This document shows positions 42,201 through 48,799 of a stretch of DNA of 48,799 bases, in pieces. The DNA is from Opitutaceae bacterium (lineage in GTDB: Bacteria; Verrucomicrobiota; Verrucomicrobiia; Opitutales; Opitutaceae). The notes under the pieces were generated by a model that was not told where the DNA came from, did not search any database, and saw only the letters and a list, made by a program, of their open reading frames with translations. The stretch is from positions 1 through 48,799 of the forward strand of contig JAHFTD010000006.1 of assembly GCA_023269565.1 (NCBI GenBank). Reading direction: 5' to 3'. Within the stretch, counting starts at the first letter, position 1; the number at the start of each line of letters is the position of its first letter. Made by a program: the position numbers and the translations under genes.

Positions 42201-44896
42201 CGCCGCTTTCCCTGTCGGCTGGCGAGCTGACCGTGCTCGGCGCCCGTGAGAATAATCTCAAAAATATCTCGGTCTCCATTCCGCACCGCCAGCTCTCGGT
42301 CGTGACCGGCGTTTCCGGTTCGGGCAAATCGACCCTCGCTTTCGACATCATCTTTTCCGAGGGCCAGCGGCGCTTCATGGAGTCGATGTCGCCCTACGCG
42401 CGGCAGTTCGTCGAGCAGCTGCCGCGGCCCGACATCGACCGGCTCACCGGCATCCCGCCGACCGTGGCCATCGAGCAGCGGGTGACGCGCGGCTCGCGCA
42501 AGTCCACCGTTGCCACCATCACCGAGGTCGCGCAATACCTCCGCCTGCTCTACGCCCGGCTCGGCGTGCAGCATCATCCCGACACCGGCCGGCCCGTCAC
42601 ACCACTCTCGCCCGCCCAGCTGCGACGATTGCTCGACCGGACGCTCGCCACGTCTGCGGCGAGAAAGGCGAAACACCTCTACCTTTGCGCCCCGCTTATC
42701 CGCGGGCGCAAGGGCCACCACGAGCCTATCGCCAAGTGGATTGGCAGACAGGGCTTTGAGCTCATGCGCGCCGATGGCCGGCTACTGCGCGTCGACACTT
42801 TCACCAAGCTCGACCGCTACAAGGAGCACGACATCGAGGTTGTCGTCGCCGATTTGAAAATGAAACCCGCCAGGGAGACCGGCGTTACGCTGGCGCTCGC
42901 CTTAAAACTTGGCAAGGGCTCCTGCTTCCTCCTCACGCCCAACGGCCGGATTCTCTCCTGGTTCTCCACCACGCGCACCGACGTCGAGACCGGCGAGTCC
43001 TTTCCCGAGCTCGACCCAAAGCATTTCTCGTTCAACTCGCCACGCGGCTGGTGCCCGACCTGCCGCGGCCACGGCCGCATCTACGACTGGATGCTCAAAC
43101 CCGACGAGAACGAAGAGATGTCCGACGAGGTCGCCGACGCGCTGCGCTCGTTCGACCCCAACGACCCGGCGGCGCACGGCAACCGGTGCCCGACGTGCCA
43201 CGGGGCACGGCTCAACCGCATCGCCCGCGCCGTGAAGCTTCCGCTCAAACGCGGCGTGCCGATCTCGCTGCCCGACCTCCTCCGGCTCACCCCTGACGAG
43301 CTTCTCGCCACGTTGCGCAGTCTCAAACTCGAGAGCCGCGGTCGGCTGATCACGCAGGATATCGTGCCGCAGATCGAGGAACGGCTCCGGTTCCTCGCAC
43401 ATGTTGGCCTCGACTACCTGTCGTTGGAGCGCCCGACCGAGACGCTCTCCGGCGGCGAGGCCCAGCGCATCCGCCTCGCGGCGCAACTCGGCTCAAATCT
43501 CTCCGGGGTGCTCTACGTCCTCGACGAGCCTTCCATCGGTCTCCACGCCCGAGACAACGCGCGGTTGGTCGAGACGCTCCTGACGCTCCGCGAGAAGGGC
43601 AATACGGTGCTCGTGGTCGAGCACGACGAGGTCGTGATGGCGCGTGCCGACCGCATCATCGACCTCGGGCCCGGCGCCGGCATCCACGGCGGCGAAGTCT
43701 TGGCCAATGAAACCCCCACGGCGATTAAGAAGAACGCCTCGTCGCTGACGGGCCTGTTCCTCACCAAGGGTATCGCGCACCCCCTGCGCGGGGCTTACCG
43801 GAAGCCGGCGCCGGAATGGCTGGAATTGCGCGGCGTGAATTACCGCAATCTCAAGCATCAGTCCCTGCGCCTGCCGCTGGGCCGGCTTATCATGGCCTGC
43901 GGGCCCAGCGGGGCCGGCAAATCCACGCTCTTCCGCGATATCCTCCACCCCGCCGTCACCTGCGCCATCAAGCGACGGAAGGCGAAACTCACCGGGAAGG
44001 ATTTTTGCAAGCACGCCGCGTTCGAGGATGACACCGGCGCCGCGATCGCACCGTTCTCCGCACTCACCGGAGCGGACGGCTTTCGCTCCGTCATCGAGGT
44101 TGACCAGTCGCCCATCGGCAAGACGCCTCGCTCCACCCCCGCCACCTATCTCGGCATCTTCGACCGCATCCGGCAGTTTTTTGCCTCGTTGCCCGAGGCG
44201 AAGATGCGCGGCTACACCGCCAGCCGTTTTTCGTTTAACACGGCCGGCGGCCGCTGCGAGACCTGCGCTGGCGCCGGCCGGATCAAACTGGAGATGGCCT
44301 TCATGGCCGACTCCTACCTGCCGTGCGACGCCTGCGGCGGCTCGCGCTACGGGCACGACCTCGCGGACATCACCTGGAAGGGGAAGACCATCGGCGACGT
44401 CCTGCGGCTCTCCTTCGATGAAGCGCGGGCGTTCTTTGATTTCCACTCGCAGCTCTCGCAGGTGTGTCAACTGATGGTCGATTGCGGCCTCGGCTACCTG
44501 ACGCTCGGCCAGAGCAGCCCGTCGCTCTCCGGCGGCGAGGCGCAGCGGCTCAAGCTCGTCACCGAACTCACGCGCGGCCTGCAGACCTACAAGGAACGAT
44601 CACACGATATCCGCATCCGTAATCTCTACCTCCTCGAGGAGCCGACCATCGGCCTGCACCTCAGCGACTGCGAGAAACTCATCCGCGTGCTGCACAGCCT
44701 CGTCGACCATGGCCACACGGTAGTCGTCATCGAGCACCACCTCGATCTGCTCGCCGAGGCCGACTGGCTCGTGGAACTCGGCCCCGGCGGCGGACCGAAC
44801 GGCGGCGTGATCATCTACCAAGGCCCGCTTGCCGGCCTCCTCAAGGTCAAGTGCAGCCCGACCGCGCCGTATCTGCGGCGGAAATTGAAAAAGTAA
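39230..44896 (+). CDS. uvrA: double-length excinuclease subunit UvrA
   Basis: Damage-recognition ATPase of nucleotide excision repair. The 1888-residue protein is about twice the usual 940 and consists of two UvrA units in tandem. Four Walker A motifs (near residues 36, 660, 1026 and 1555) and four LSGGE-x-QR signatures (near 503, 845, 1405 and 1765) are present. Paired CxxC zinc modules occur in each half ([64 protein letters not shown]). A single chain thus equals a UvrA dimer. Start is GTG 39230. Similar fused UvrA is known in Chlamydiae. The junction (about residue 970) holds an AT-rich palindrome. Confidence 0.95.
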   Translation: MVKPAPESIRLRGVRQNNLKGFDLDLPLGKFIAVTGLSGAGKSSLVFDTLHAEGQRRYVETFSAYTRQFLELLDKPKVDSVENIRPSIAIEQTNTVKTSRSTVGTMTELTDFGKIWFSHVAECFDPATGEKVEDDNPSTIWAKTLAAHPAATLLLCFRITKPGNLEWSEVLTSIKGQGYTRVLAPDKSGTLSVAKLDELLAAKPGVALKHAAHLFVIQDRLRILAENKSRFLEATEAALHFGGGELQLFAADGFAPAGHYSRGLHSPKTGRTFRPASPGLFSFNSPLGACPKCRGFGRVIDIDYRLAIPDHSVSIDDGAIKPFEGEIFSESKRDLLKFTRKLKLPTNIPFAGLTPAQKAFVIDGEPGYALEPGRQWPDCWYGIRGFFRYLEARTYKMHVRVFLSRYRAYNRCPDCGGSRLQPEALCWLWRGCTLPQLYQLPVSELLALIQQHGAAQTGGAPTPRNNAASVHQRDLAHDSIVTRLRYLEQVGLGYLTLDRSSRTLSGGEVQRVNLTSCLGTSLVDTLFVLDEPSVGLHPRDIDRLLGIIRTLTDSGNTVVVVEHDEAMIRAADHVIEIGPEPGARGGEVVFQGSVGEMLGAPRSITGAYFSGRQRLDAPAARRPVAGAKWLHFTGATKHNLQNLSFRLPLQRLVCLSGVSGSGKSTLLDNVIHQGLLTQRSQMTEDPGSIGGIKSGIEFSEVVLVDQSPLSRTPRSNPALYCEAWELIRELYAATPGALAAGFNHSSFSFNSGEGRCDHCQGLGSERVEMQFLSDVFVPCPICSGRRFKPEVLAIQWDGQSVSDLLATTVTDALAFFATQPAIRARLAALAEVGLGYLPLGQPLNTLSGGESQRLKLVRYLSDYTADSSLVTRHMSLASPSGALLLLDEPTTGLHRHDVKRLLEVLQRIVDRGHSIVVIEHNLDVLKSADWILEIGPGAGASGGRIVAEGTPEDIARAAAATSPFLKQALAECHIIYDNLHRAAEDAAPYQTPLSLSAGELTVLGARENNLKNISVSIPHRQLSVVTGVSGSGKSTLAFDIIFSEGQRRFMESMSPYARQFVEQLPRPDIDRLTGIPPTVAIEQRVTRGSRKSTVATITEVAQYLRLLYARLGVQHHPDTGRPVTPLSPAQLRRLLDRTLATSAARKAKHLYLCAPLIRGRKGHHEPIAKWIGRQGFELMRADGRLLRVDTFTKLDRYKEHDIEVVVADLKMKPARETGVTLALALKLGKGSCFLLTPNGRILSWFSTTRTDVETGESFPELDPKHFSFNSPRGWCPTCRGHGRIYDWMLKPDENEEMSDEVADALRSFDPNDPAAHGNRCPTCHGARLNRIARAVKLPLKRGVPISLPDLLRLTPDELLATLRSLKLESRGRLITQDIVPQIEERLRFLAHVGLDYLSLERPTETLSGGEAQRIRLAAQLGSNLSGVLYVLDEPSIGLHARDNARLVETLLTLREKGNTVLVVEHDEVVMARADRIIDLGPGAGIHGGEVLANETPTAIKKNASSLTGLFLTKGIAHPLRGAYRKPAPEWLELRGVNYRNLKHQSLRLPLGRLIMACGPSGAGKSTLFRDILHPAVTCAIKRRKAKLTGKDFCKHAAFEDDTGAAIAPFSALTGADGFRSVIEVDQSPIGKTPRSTPATYLGIFDRIRQFFASLPEAKMRGYTASRFSFNTAGGRCETCAGAGRIKLEMAFMADSYLPCDACGGSRYGHDLADITWKGKTIGDVLRLSFDEARAFFDFHSQLSQVCQLMVDCGLGYLTLGQSSPSLSGGEAQRLKLVTELTRGLQTYKERSHDIRIRNLYLLEEPTIGLHLSDCEKLIRVLHSLVDHGHTVVVIEHHLDLLAEADWLVELGPGGGPNGGVIIYQGPLAGLLKVKCSPTAPYLRRKLKK
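42143..42161. repeat. palindrome inside uvrA at the junction of the two halves
   Basis: TGTCATAT-AAT-ATATGACA is a perfect 8-bp inverted repeat, strikingly AT-rich inside a GC-rich gene. It encodes the linker residues around CHIIYDN between the two UvrA units. It matches the intergenic hairpin at 19276-19296 at 17 of 21 positions, with compensatory changes in the stem. Confidence 0.75.
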
Positions 44897-44899
44897 TCC

Positions 44900-44949
44900 G
44901 GAGGGCCCGTCTTCTGACGGGCCGCGGACGGTCGGGAGACCGTCCCTCC
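44900..44949. repeat. second double-hairpin repeat, between uvrA and tsaD
   Basis: An outer inverted repeat GGAGGG / CCCTCC encloses two perfect 8-bp hairpins: GGCCCGTC-TTCT-GACGGGCC (44904-44923) and GGACGGTC-GGGA-GACCGTCC (44926-44945). The architecture equals that at 37544-37623, but the sequence differs. It lies between the convergent ends of uvrA and tsaD and may act as a bidirectional terminator. Confidence 0.8.
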
Positions 44950-44951
44950 AC

Positions 44952-45992
44952 TCAACCGCCGGCCAGCATCAGGCTCGGCTCGATCTGCAGGGCGAGACCG
45001 GCCTCGTTGACACCACCGGCCTCACGCTCGGCCCACGCGGCAAAGGCGATCATGCCGGCGTTGTCGCCGGTGTGCTGCGGCTGCGCGCATAGATACGGCA
45101 CGCCCTGCCGCCGCGCCACCTGCGCGAGGCCGGCCTGCAGCGTCTTGTTATTCGCCACGCCGCCGGATAGCCCGAAACTGCGGCAGTCACCGCGCTCGAG
45201 CGCGAGCTGCGTCTTGCGCACCAGCTGGTCGAACACCGCGTGCTGGTAGCTGGCACAGAGGTCCGCGCGGCGGCGCTCGATGTCGGCCGGCGTCATTTTC
45301 TCCAGCTGATAACGCAGGCTGGTCTTCAGTCCCGAGAAACTGAACTCCAGCGACGAACGCCGGGCGACGGCCTTCGGAAAGGCGAACGCCGCCGGGTTGC
45401 CCGTCGTGGCGAGCTTCTCCACCTGCGGTCCGCCCGGATAGCCGAGCCCCAGCAGCTTGGCGCCCTTGTCGAGCGCTTCGCCGGCGGCGTCGTCCATGGT
45501 CGAGGCGAGCAGCCGGATGCGCCGCGACTCGTCGATGCTGAACAACGCCGTGTTGCCGCCCGATACCAGCAGCCCGAGGTGCGGCAGCAGCTTGGCAAAC
45601 TCCGCGTCGAAGTCCGCCGGCGCCGCGGCGTGCAGGGCGATGAACGGCGAGAACGCGTGCGCCCGCAGGTGGTTCACGCCGACGACTGGCACGCGCCACG
45701 CGAGACCAAGGCTCTTCGCGGTCGACAGCCCCATCGCAAGGCAGGCAGCGAGGCCCGGCCCGTTGGTCACGGCGATCTGGGAAATCCTTTCCGCCGGCAC
45801 GGCGGCCAGTGCCCGCTGCAGCAACGGACCGAAGTGCTGCAGGTGCTCGCGGCTCGCCAGGTCGGGCACGACGCCCCCATAGGCTTCATGCAGCGCGATC
45901 TGGCTGTGCACCCACTCATCCGCCATGCCCTTCGCCGGGTCGAAGACCGCCACCGCGCTTTCGTCGCAGGAACTTTCAATGCCCAGGATCAT
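44952..45992 (-). CDS. tsaD: tRNA threonylcarbamoyladenosine transferase TsaD
   Basis: Transfers the threonylcarbamoyl group from TC-AMP to A37 of ANN-decoding tRNAs, with TsaB and TsaE. The 346-residue ASKHA-fold protein starts MILGIESSCDES, has GGVVPDLASREH, the metal-binding H-x3-H (His108 and His112 in NHLRAHAFSP), LVSGGNTAL and SGGVANN, with late metal Asp in TGDNAGM. It overlaps the end of the upstream S41 protease gene by 4 nt (ATGA), so the two form an operon. Confidence 0.95.
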   Translation of the reverse strand: MILGIESSCDESAVAVFDPAKGMADEWVHSQIALHEAYGGVVPDLASREHLQHFGPLLQRALAAVPAERISQIAVTNGPGLAACLAMGLSTAKSLGLAWRVPVVGVNHLRAHAFSPFIALHAAAPADFDAEFAKLLPHLGLLVSGGNTALFSIDESRRIRLLASTMDDAAGEALDKGAKLLGLGYPGGPQVEKLATTGNPAAFAFPKAVARRSSLEFSFSGLKTSLRYQLEKMTPADIERRRADLCASYQHAVFDQLVRKTQLALERGDCRSFGLSGGVANNKTLQAGLAQVARRQGVPYLCAQPQHTGDNAGMIAFAAWAEREAGGVNEAGLALQIEPSLMLAGG

Positions 45993-47257
45993 GGCTTGGC
46001 GCCGGGCCGGGCCAGCAGGCCGGTGAGGATCTCGGTCGCGGCGTTGAGCTGGACATCCTCGATGGGCGGAAACCCGTAGCGCTCGGCAAACTCCTTGGGC
46101 GGCACCAGATCCTCGCGCGATTGCTGCAGACGGAGCTTGGCCTCATCATCCGCCGCGATCTCGAGTTCCACCGCAGGCTGGATCCCCTTCTCGTGAATGC
46201 TGATACCGCTGGGCGTGTAGTAGCGCGCGGTGGTCAGGCGCAGGCCTTCGCCGTTTTTGAGCTCAATCACCGTCTGAACCAGACCCTTGCCGAAGGTCTT
46301 CTCGCCGACGATCACGGCGCGCCGGGTATCGCGCATGGCCCCGGCAACAATTTCCGCGGCGCTGGCCGTGCCACCGTTGACCAGGATGGCGACCGGATAG
46401 GCGCGGCGAGGGTGCGAGCCTTCGGCCAGTCGGTTGTCCCGCGACTCGGAGGAACGGCCCTGAGTGTAGACAATCAGTTCGTTATGGTCAAAAAACTCGC
46501 TGCACACCTCGATGGCCGCGTCGAGCAGGCCGCCGGGGTTGTTGCGCATGTCAATGACCAGGGCGCGCAGGCCCCGCTTTTCAAGCTCGGCGAGCGCTCC
46601 AGCAAATTCCGCCCCGGTCCGTTCACTGAACTGCGTGATCTGGAGGTAGCCGATGCCGCCGGACTGCAGCGACACCCGGCGCACGCTCGCGAGCTGGATG
46701 CGCTCGCGCTTCAGTCTGAAATCGAGGCTGCGATCCAGCGCGGGGCGATACATCGTGAGCACGACCTCCGTGTCGGGCCGCCCGCGGATGAGCCCGACAG
46801 TCTTTTGCACCGTGGCATTCTCGAGCGGCCGGCCGTCGACTTTTACGAGTTGGTCGCCGCGGCGGATGCCGGCGCGCTCGGCAGGGGTGCCGGCAATGGG
46901 CGTGATGACAACGATCCGGTTGTCGCGCTGCTCCACCTGGATGCCGACACCGTCGAATCCGTTGCTCAGGTCATCCTCGTTCTGCCGGAATTCCTCAGCA
47001 GTGAGGAACTCGGAGTGCGGGTCCAGTTCGCTCAGCATGCCCTTGAGGGCGGTGCGGGTAAGGCCGTCGTAGTCCGCCTTGGCGGGGTCGACGTAGTTTT
47101 CGCGCACAGTCTGGAGCACGTCGCGGAAATAACGAACGTTGCGGTCGCGGTCGCGGTCGGGCCACCAACTGGGCGCGCCGTGGTGCCGCGCCGCGTATTG
47201 CGCGAGCAGAAAACCAGCGGCGACCGCAGCCGTGAGGGGAAGCAACCGTTTGAGCAT
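45989..47257 (-). CDS. S41 family C-terminal processing peptidase
   Basis: A 422-residue periplasmic protease. An N-terminal membrane segment or signal (residues 1-20, RLLPLTAAVAAGFLLA) is followed by a helical region (NYVDPAKADYDGLTRTAL), a PDZ domain (about 100-185) and the S41 core with the catalytic Ser in NGGTASAAEIVAGA and Lys in GEKTFGKG. Tail-specific proteases of this group trim or degrade periplasmic proteins. The open frame extends to 47383, but ATG 47257 precedes the signal. It is divergent from the MidA-type gene (34 bp between starts). Confidence 0.92.
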   Translation of the reverse strand: MLKRLLPLTAAVAAGFLLAQYAARHHGAPSWWPDRDRDRNVRYFRDVLQTVRENYVDPAKADYDGLTRTALKGMLSELDPHSEFLTAEEFRQNEDDLSNGFDGVGIQVEQRDNRIVVITPIAGTPAERAGIRRGDQLVKVDGRPLENATVQKTVGLIRGRPDTEVVLTMYRPALDRSLDFRLKRERIQLASVRRVSLQSGGIGYLQITQFSERTGAEFAGALAELEKRGLRALVIDMRNNPGGLLDAAIEVCSEFFDHNELIVYTQGRSSESRDNRLAEGSHPRRAYPVAILVNGGTASAAEIVAGAMRDTRRAVIVGEKTFGKGLVQTVIELKNGEGLRLTTARYYTPSGISIHEKGIQPAVELEIAADDEAKLRLQQSREDLVPPKEFAERYGFPPIEDVQLNAATEILTGLLARPGAKP

Positions 47258-47291
47258 GGCTTTCACTAAGGAGAAATGCTTTACTTTGTAA

Positions 47292-48278
47292 ATGTGTTCC
47301 TCTCCGCAGTTCCTTGACGTTTTCGCCACCGAGCCGCAGGCCGCCGCCGGCGTGTCCTTTGCGCGCTTCATGGAACTCGCCATGTATCACCCGCAGGTGG
47401 GCTACTACACCAGCGACCGGCGGCGCGTGGGCCGGGACAAGGGCGCGGATTTCTTCACCTCCACCTCCTTCAATCCCGTTTTCGGCGAACTGCTGGTCGC
47501 GGCGACGCTGCAGCTGCTCGGCGGCCGCGATCCGACCGGACTGATTTTCGTGGAAATTGGCGCAGAGCCGGGTGGCGGCGCCTTGCGCGGCATCGAACAC
47601 CCCTTCGCAGGCTACCAGACGATTTCGCTCGGCCAGCCGTTCGAACTGCCTCCCCGCTGCGTGGTTTTTTCCAACGAGCTGTTCGACGCGCAGCCCTTCC
47701 ACCGGGTGGTATGGCGCGCAGGCCGCTGGCAGGAGCTGGGTGTCATGCTTCAGGACGGAAAGCTTTCAACCGTGCCGCTGACGAAATTTTCCCCGGAAGT
47801 GGCCGCCGCGGCCGACCGGCTGCCGCACACGGCGGTGGAATATTACCACATCGACCTGCCGCTACGGACCGTGCCACTGCTGGAGCGGATTGTCGCACTG
47901 CCTTGGACGGGCTTGTTTCTCGCGTTCGACTACGGCAAATCCTGGCGCGAGCTGGCCGGAAATATTCCCAGCGGCACCGGCCGCACCTATTCCCACCAGA
48001 AAATGGGCACCGACCTGCTCGCGCGCCCCGGCAAACTGGATCTGACCTGCCATATTTGCTGGGACTGGCTGGTCGACATCCTGCAAACCCGCGGCTTTGG
48101 CGAGGCGGTGGTGGAGTCACAGGAAAGTTTTTTTGCCCGGCATGCCCCGGATAAACTGGCGGTGATCATGGCGGCGGAGGCCAAGACCTTCAGTCCGCGC
48201 AAACAGGCGTTGCTACAGCTTCTCCACCCGGGCAATATGGGGCAGAAGTTTCAGGCGCTCCATGCTTTGCGCGAGTGA
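47292..48278 (+). CDS. MidA/NDUFAF7-type SAM-dependent methyltransferase
   Basis: A 328-residue member of the COG1565 (Methyltransf_28) family. Typical motifs are SFARFMELAMYHPQVGYYTS, DFFTSTSFNPVFGELL, the SAM-binding FVEIGAEPGG, FSNELFDAQPFHRV and DYGKSWREL. The mitochondrial homologue methylates an arginine of a complex I subunit; bacterial targets are not known. No neighbour indicates a respiratory role. Confidence 0.87.
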   Translation: MCSSPQFLDVFATEPQAAAGVSFARFMELAMYHPQVGYYTSDRRRVGRDKGADFFTSTSFNPVFGELLVAATLQLLGGRDPTGLIFVEIGAEPGGGALRGIEHPFAGYQTISLGQPFELPPRCVVFSNELFDAQPFHRVVWRAGRWQELGVMLQDGKLSTVPLTKFSPEVAAAADRLPHTAVEYYHIDLPLRTVPLLERIVALPWTGLFLAFDYGKSWRELAGNIPSGTGRTYSHQKMGTDLLARPGKLDLTCHICWDWLVDILQTRGFGEAVVESQESFFARHAPDKLAVIMAAEAKTFSPRKQALLQLLHPGNMGQKFQALHALRE

Positions 48279-48364
48279 CGCGGACCGCACCGGCCGGGAG
48301 GAGATTTCCCTTGCTAAGCAAACTCGCGAGCCTTTACTGCGACCCTTTCACCAACCGAAACACC

Positions 48365-48595
48365 ATGGCAAGAATTTGCGCAATCACCGGCCGGCGCCCC
48401 GTCAAGGGCCGCATTATCAATCGCAAGGGTCAGTCCAAGAAGAGCGGCGGCATCGGCACGCACGTCACCAGCAAGACCCGGCGCAAATTCCGTCCGAACC
48501 TGCAAAAAATCCGCATTCGGATGCCGAACGGCGGCACCAAGCGCGTCTGGGTCTCCGTCAAGGCCATCAAGGCCGGCCTGGTCCAGAAGGCCTGA
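48365..48595 (+). CDS. rpmB: ribosomal protein L28
   Basis: A 76-residue large-subunit protein with the L28 start MARICAITGRRPVKG, the RRKFRPNLQKIRI core and the KRVWVSVKAIKAG end. It lacks zinc cysteines. ATG 48365 is chosen over upstream in-frame codons. A possible promoter (TTGCTA 48311, TTTACT 48333, 16-bp spacer) lies just upstream. An insertion-sequence end begins 11 bp after its stop. Confidence 0.95.
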   Translation: MARICAITGRRPVKGRIINRKGQSKKSGGIGTHVTSKTRRKFRPNLQKIRIRMPNGGTKRVWVSVKAIKAGLVQKA

Positions 48596-48606
48596 AACCA
48601 GGAGCA

Positions 48607-48799
48607 TGGGCTTGCCCTAAATCCTCGGACAGTGAGCCGGGGGTGATTTAGTTCAGGTGGGATTCAAAGGTGATGGGACTCAGATAGCCAGACCGGAGTT
48701 CGCCCTTGAGCGGGTGGCCCGCGCGGGTATCCTCGGGGAATCGGACCCATGCAATCCCTGGGGAAAGATAATTTGAGCGCCCCCGCAGCGGACCGCTCC
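48607..48799 (-). mobile_element. one end of a probable IS3-family insertion sequence
   Basis: From 48607 the sequence begins TGGGCTTGCCCTAAATC and continues CTCGGACA, the TG...CGGACA pattern of IS3-family terminal repeats. On the - strand an open frame ends at 48648 with the peptide GYLSPITFESHLN, like the C terminus of IS3-type transposases (YLSP-x-x-FE). The rest of the element is outside the window. The residues before GYLSP do not look canonical, so the copy may be degenerate. Confidence 0.5.

Noticed and set aside
1-48799. CRISPR array
   Set aside because: No regularly spaced direct repeats of 24-40 bp were seen and no cas-like protein is encoded.

Overview
The window is GC-rich (coding regions look well above 60% GC) and almost fully coding. 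The gene content points to a member of the Verrucomicrobiota, most likely near Opitutaceae. It has the small basic protein characteristic of the Planctomycetes-Verrucomicrobia-Chlamydiae superphylum (31590-31745), a double-length tandem UvrA of the kind known from Chlamydiae, and a Kdo transferase that implies a lipopolysaccharide outer membrane. The phylum assignment is an inference from gene content; no rRNA gene is present.

Layout. 1-6.9 kb: tryptophan biosynthesis. trpF is on the + strand and faces trpE-G-D-C-B-A, a tightly overlapping - strand operon preceded by a readable transcription attenuator (leader peptide with four Trp codons, antiterminator, terminator). 6.9-7.5 kb: a receiver-only response regulator and tRNA-His. 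7.6-17.7 kb: a phosphate island with a DUF47/PiT low-affinity pair on + and, facing it, porin-pstS-(terminator)-pstC-pstA-pstB-phoU-phoB-phoR on -. 17.8-28.3 kb: M20 peptidase, SNF2 helicase, Kdo transferase with a deoxyhypusine-synthase-like gene, M16 protease, a membrane methyltransferase and a VOC protein. 28.4-32.5 kb: trmL, a second receiver-only regulator, thrB-smpB-rpoZ, cutA, the PVC small basic protein, dedA and tRNA-Arg(CCG). 32.6-36.0 kb: a less GC-rich accessory stretch next to the tRNA, with a truncated integrase-like ORF, a membrane protein with MORN-like repeats and a polytopic class III nucleotidyl cyclase. 36.1-48.6 kb: lpdA, a small membrane protein, a glycosyltransferase, giant uvrA, tsaD with an S41 protease, a MidA-type methyltransferase and rpmB. 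The right edge holds one end of a probable IS3-family element.

How the genes work together. The trp genes supply the complete chorismate-to-tryptophan route, with ATGA overlaps suggesting translational coupling and the attenuator linking expression to charged tRNA-Trp. The phosphate island joins outer-membrane entry (porin), periplasmic capture (PstS), ABC import (PstCAB), low-affinity import (PiT) and PhoU/PhoB/PhoR control.

The most notable non-gene signals are the trp attenuator, two kinds of double-hairpin repeat between genes, and a related pair of TGTCA-TAATA-TGACA hairpins, one between genes and one inside uvrA exactly at the junction of its two halves.
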